From an uncultured Porphyromonadaceae bacterium (lineage in GTDB: Bacteria > Bacteroidota > Bacteroidia > Bacteroidales > CAMTPD01): 9,837 nt of DNA. Made by a program: the position numbers and the translations under genes. Under the pieces are notes generated by a model, which was not told where the DNA came from, did not search any database, and saw only the letters and a program-made list of their open reading frames with translations. The number at the start of each line of letters is the position of its first letter. The stretch's first letter is position 1. The stretch spans positions 1 through 9,837 of the forward strand of contig CAMTPD010000026.1 of NCBI GenBank assembly GCA_947074265.1, written 5' to 3'. Of the stretch, positions 9,688 through 9,837 are shown piece by piece.

Positions 9688-9837
9688 TTATTTGGCGTTC
9701 ATATAGTCGTAGAAGTTACAGATCTTGTTTTGCGCAAGTTGGTCAGACAGCTTTTGTTTTAACAAGAGTAAGTCAGGATCGTTGGTTTTGGATACATACA
9801 TTGTAACCAGCTCGCTACATAGTTCGAGTTGCTGTTT
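9688..9837 (-). CDS. C-terminal end of an unrecognised protein (partial)
   Basis: Reading leftwards from the window edge, 49 codons are open and end in TAA at 9690-9688. The peptide begins KQQLELCSEL, contains SKTNDPDLLLLKQKLSDQ, and ends NKICNFYDYMNAK. It is leucine- and lysine-rich and probably alpha-helical. Codon usage and amino-acid composition look like a real gene, and the stop lies 12 bp before the deiminase ATG, which fits a two-gene operon read on the - strand. The N-terminus lies beyond the window. I do not recognise the family. Confidence 0.65.
   Translation of the reverse strand, partial: KQQLELCSELVTMYVSKTNDPDLLLLKQKLSDQLAQNKICNFYDYMNAK

Overview
The window looks like one end of an assembled contig from a gut-type Bacteroidales bacterium (Bacteroides, Phocaeicola, Parabacteroides or a relative). 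The evidence is family content (an exported LacZ-type GH2 beside an exported GH92, an O-antigen ligase-like protein with TPRs, a short S26 signal peptidase), signal peptides ending in A|Q, weak Shine-Dalgarno sites, and a Bacteroides-type TAnnTTTG -7 box before the GH2 gene. I cannot assign a species. The first 50 bases are not genomic: they match an Illumina P7/TruSeq adapter including an 8-base index, so the first gene has lost its true 5' end and any start codon placed at base 34 is false.

Layout. (1) 51-2320, + strand: a 5'-truncated polytopic O-antigen ligase/polymerase-like protein with a TPR tail overlaps by 17 bp a compact type I signal peptidase with all catalytic boxes. The two are almost certainly co-transcribed and suggest coupled envelope glycan and exported-protein processing. 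(2) 2321-3045: a 725-bp stretch without a convincing gene. It holds several perfect inverted repeats, a weak 56-codon ORF, and, next to the GH2 gene, a 7-bp tandem repeat and a -7 promoter box. (3) 3046-8517, + strand: a two-gene glycosidase operon, a periplasmic/surface GH2 beta-galactosidase (1028 aa) followed 36 bp later by a GH92 alpha-mannosidase family enzyme (782 aa). A possible terminator has its upstream arm inside the GH92 gene. (4) 8560-9837, - strand: a convergent pair, an exported agmatine/peptidylarginine deiminase-family protein (371 aa) preceded by the C-terminal 49 codons of an unrecognised protein that runs off the window.

How they fit. GH2 plus GH92 would remove terminal beta-galactose and alpha-mannose, which suits host or yeast glycans, but no SusC/SusD pair or regulator lies inside the window. 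The deiminase has its catalytic Cys and His/Asp residues and an export signal, so it would hydrolyse a guanidino group (agmatine or peptidyl-arginine) outside the cytoplasm. I see no CRISPR array, rRNA, tRNA, transposase or phage gene. I cannot claim a new defence or mobile system here. The least ordinary items are the ligase/signal-peptidase pair, the structured intergenic region and the GH92 active-site variants.
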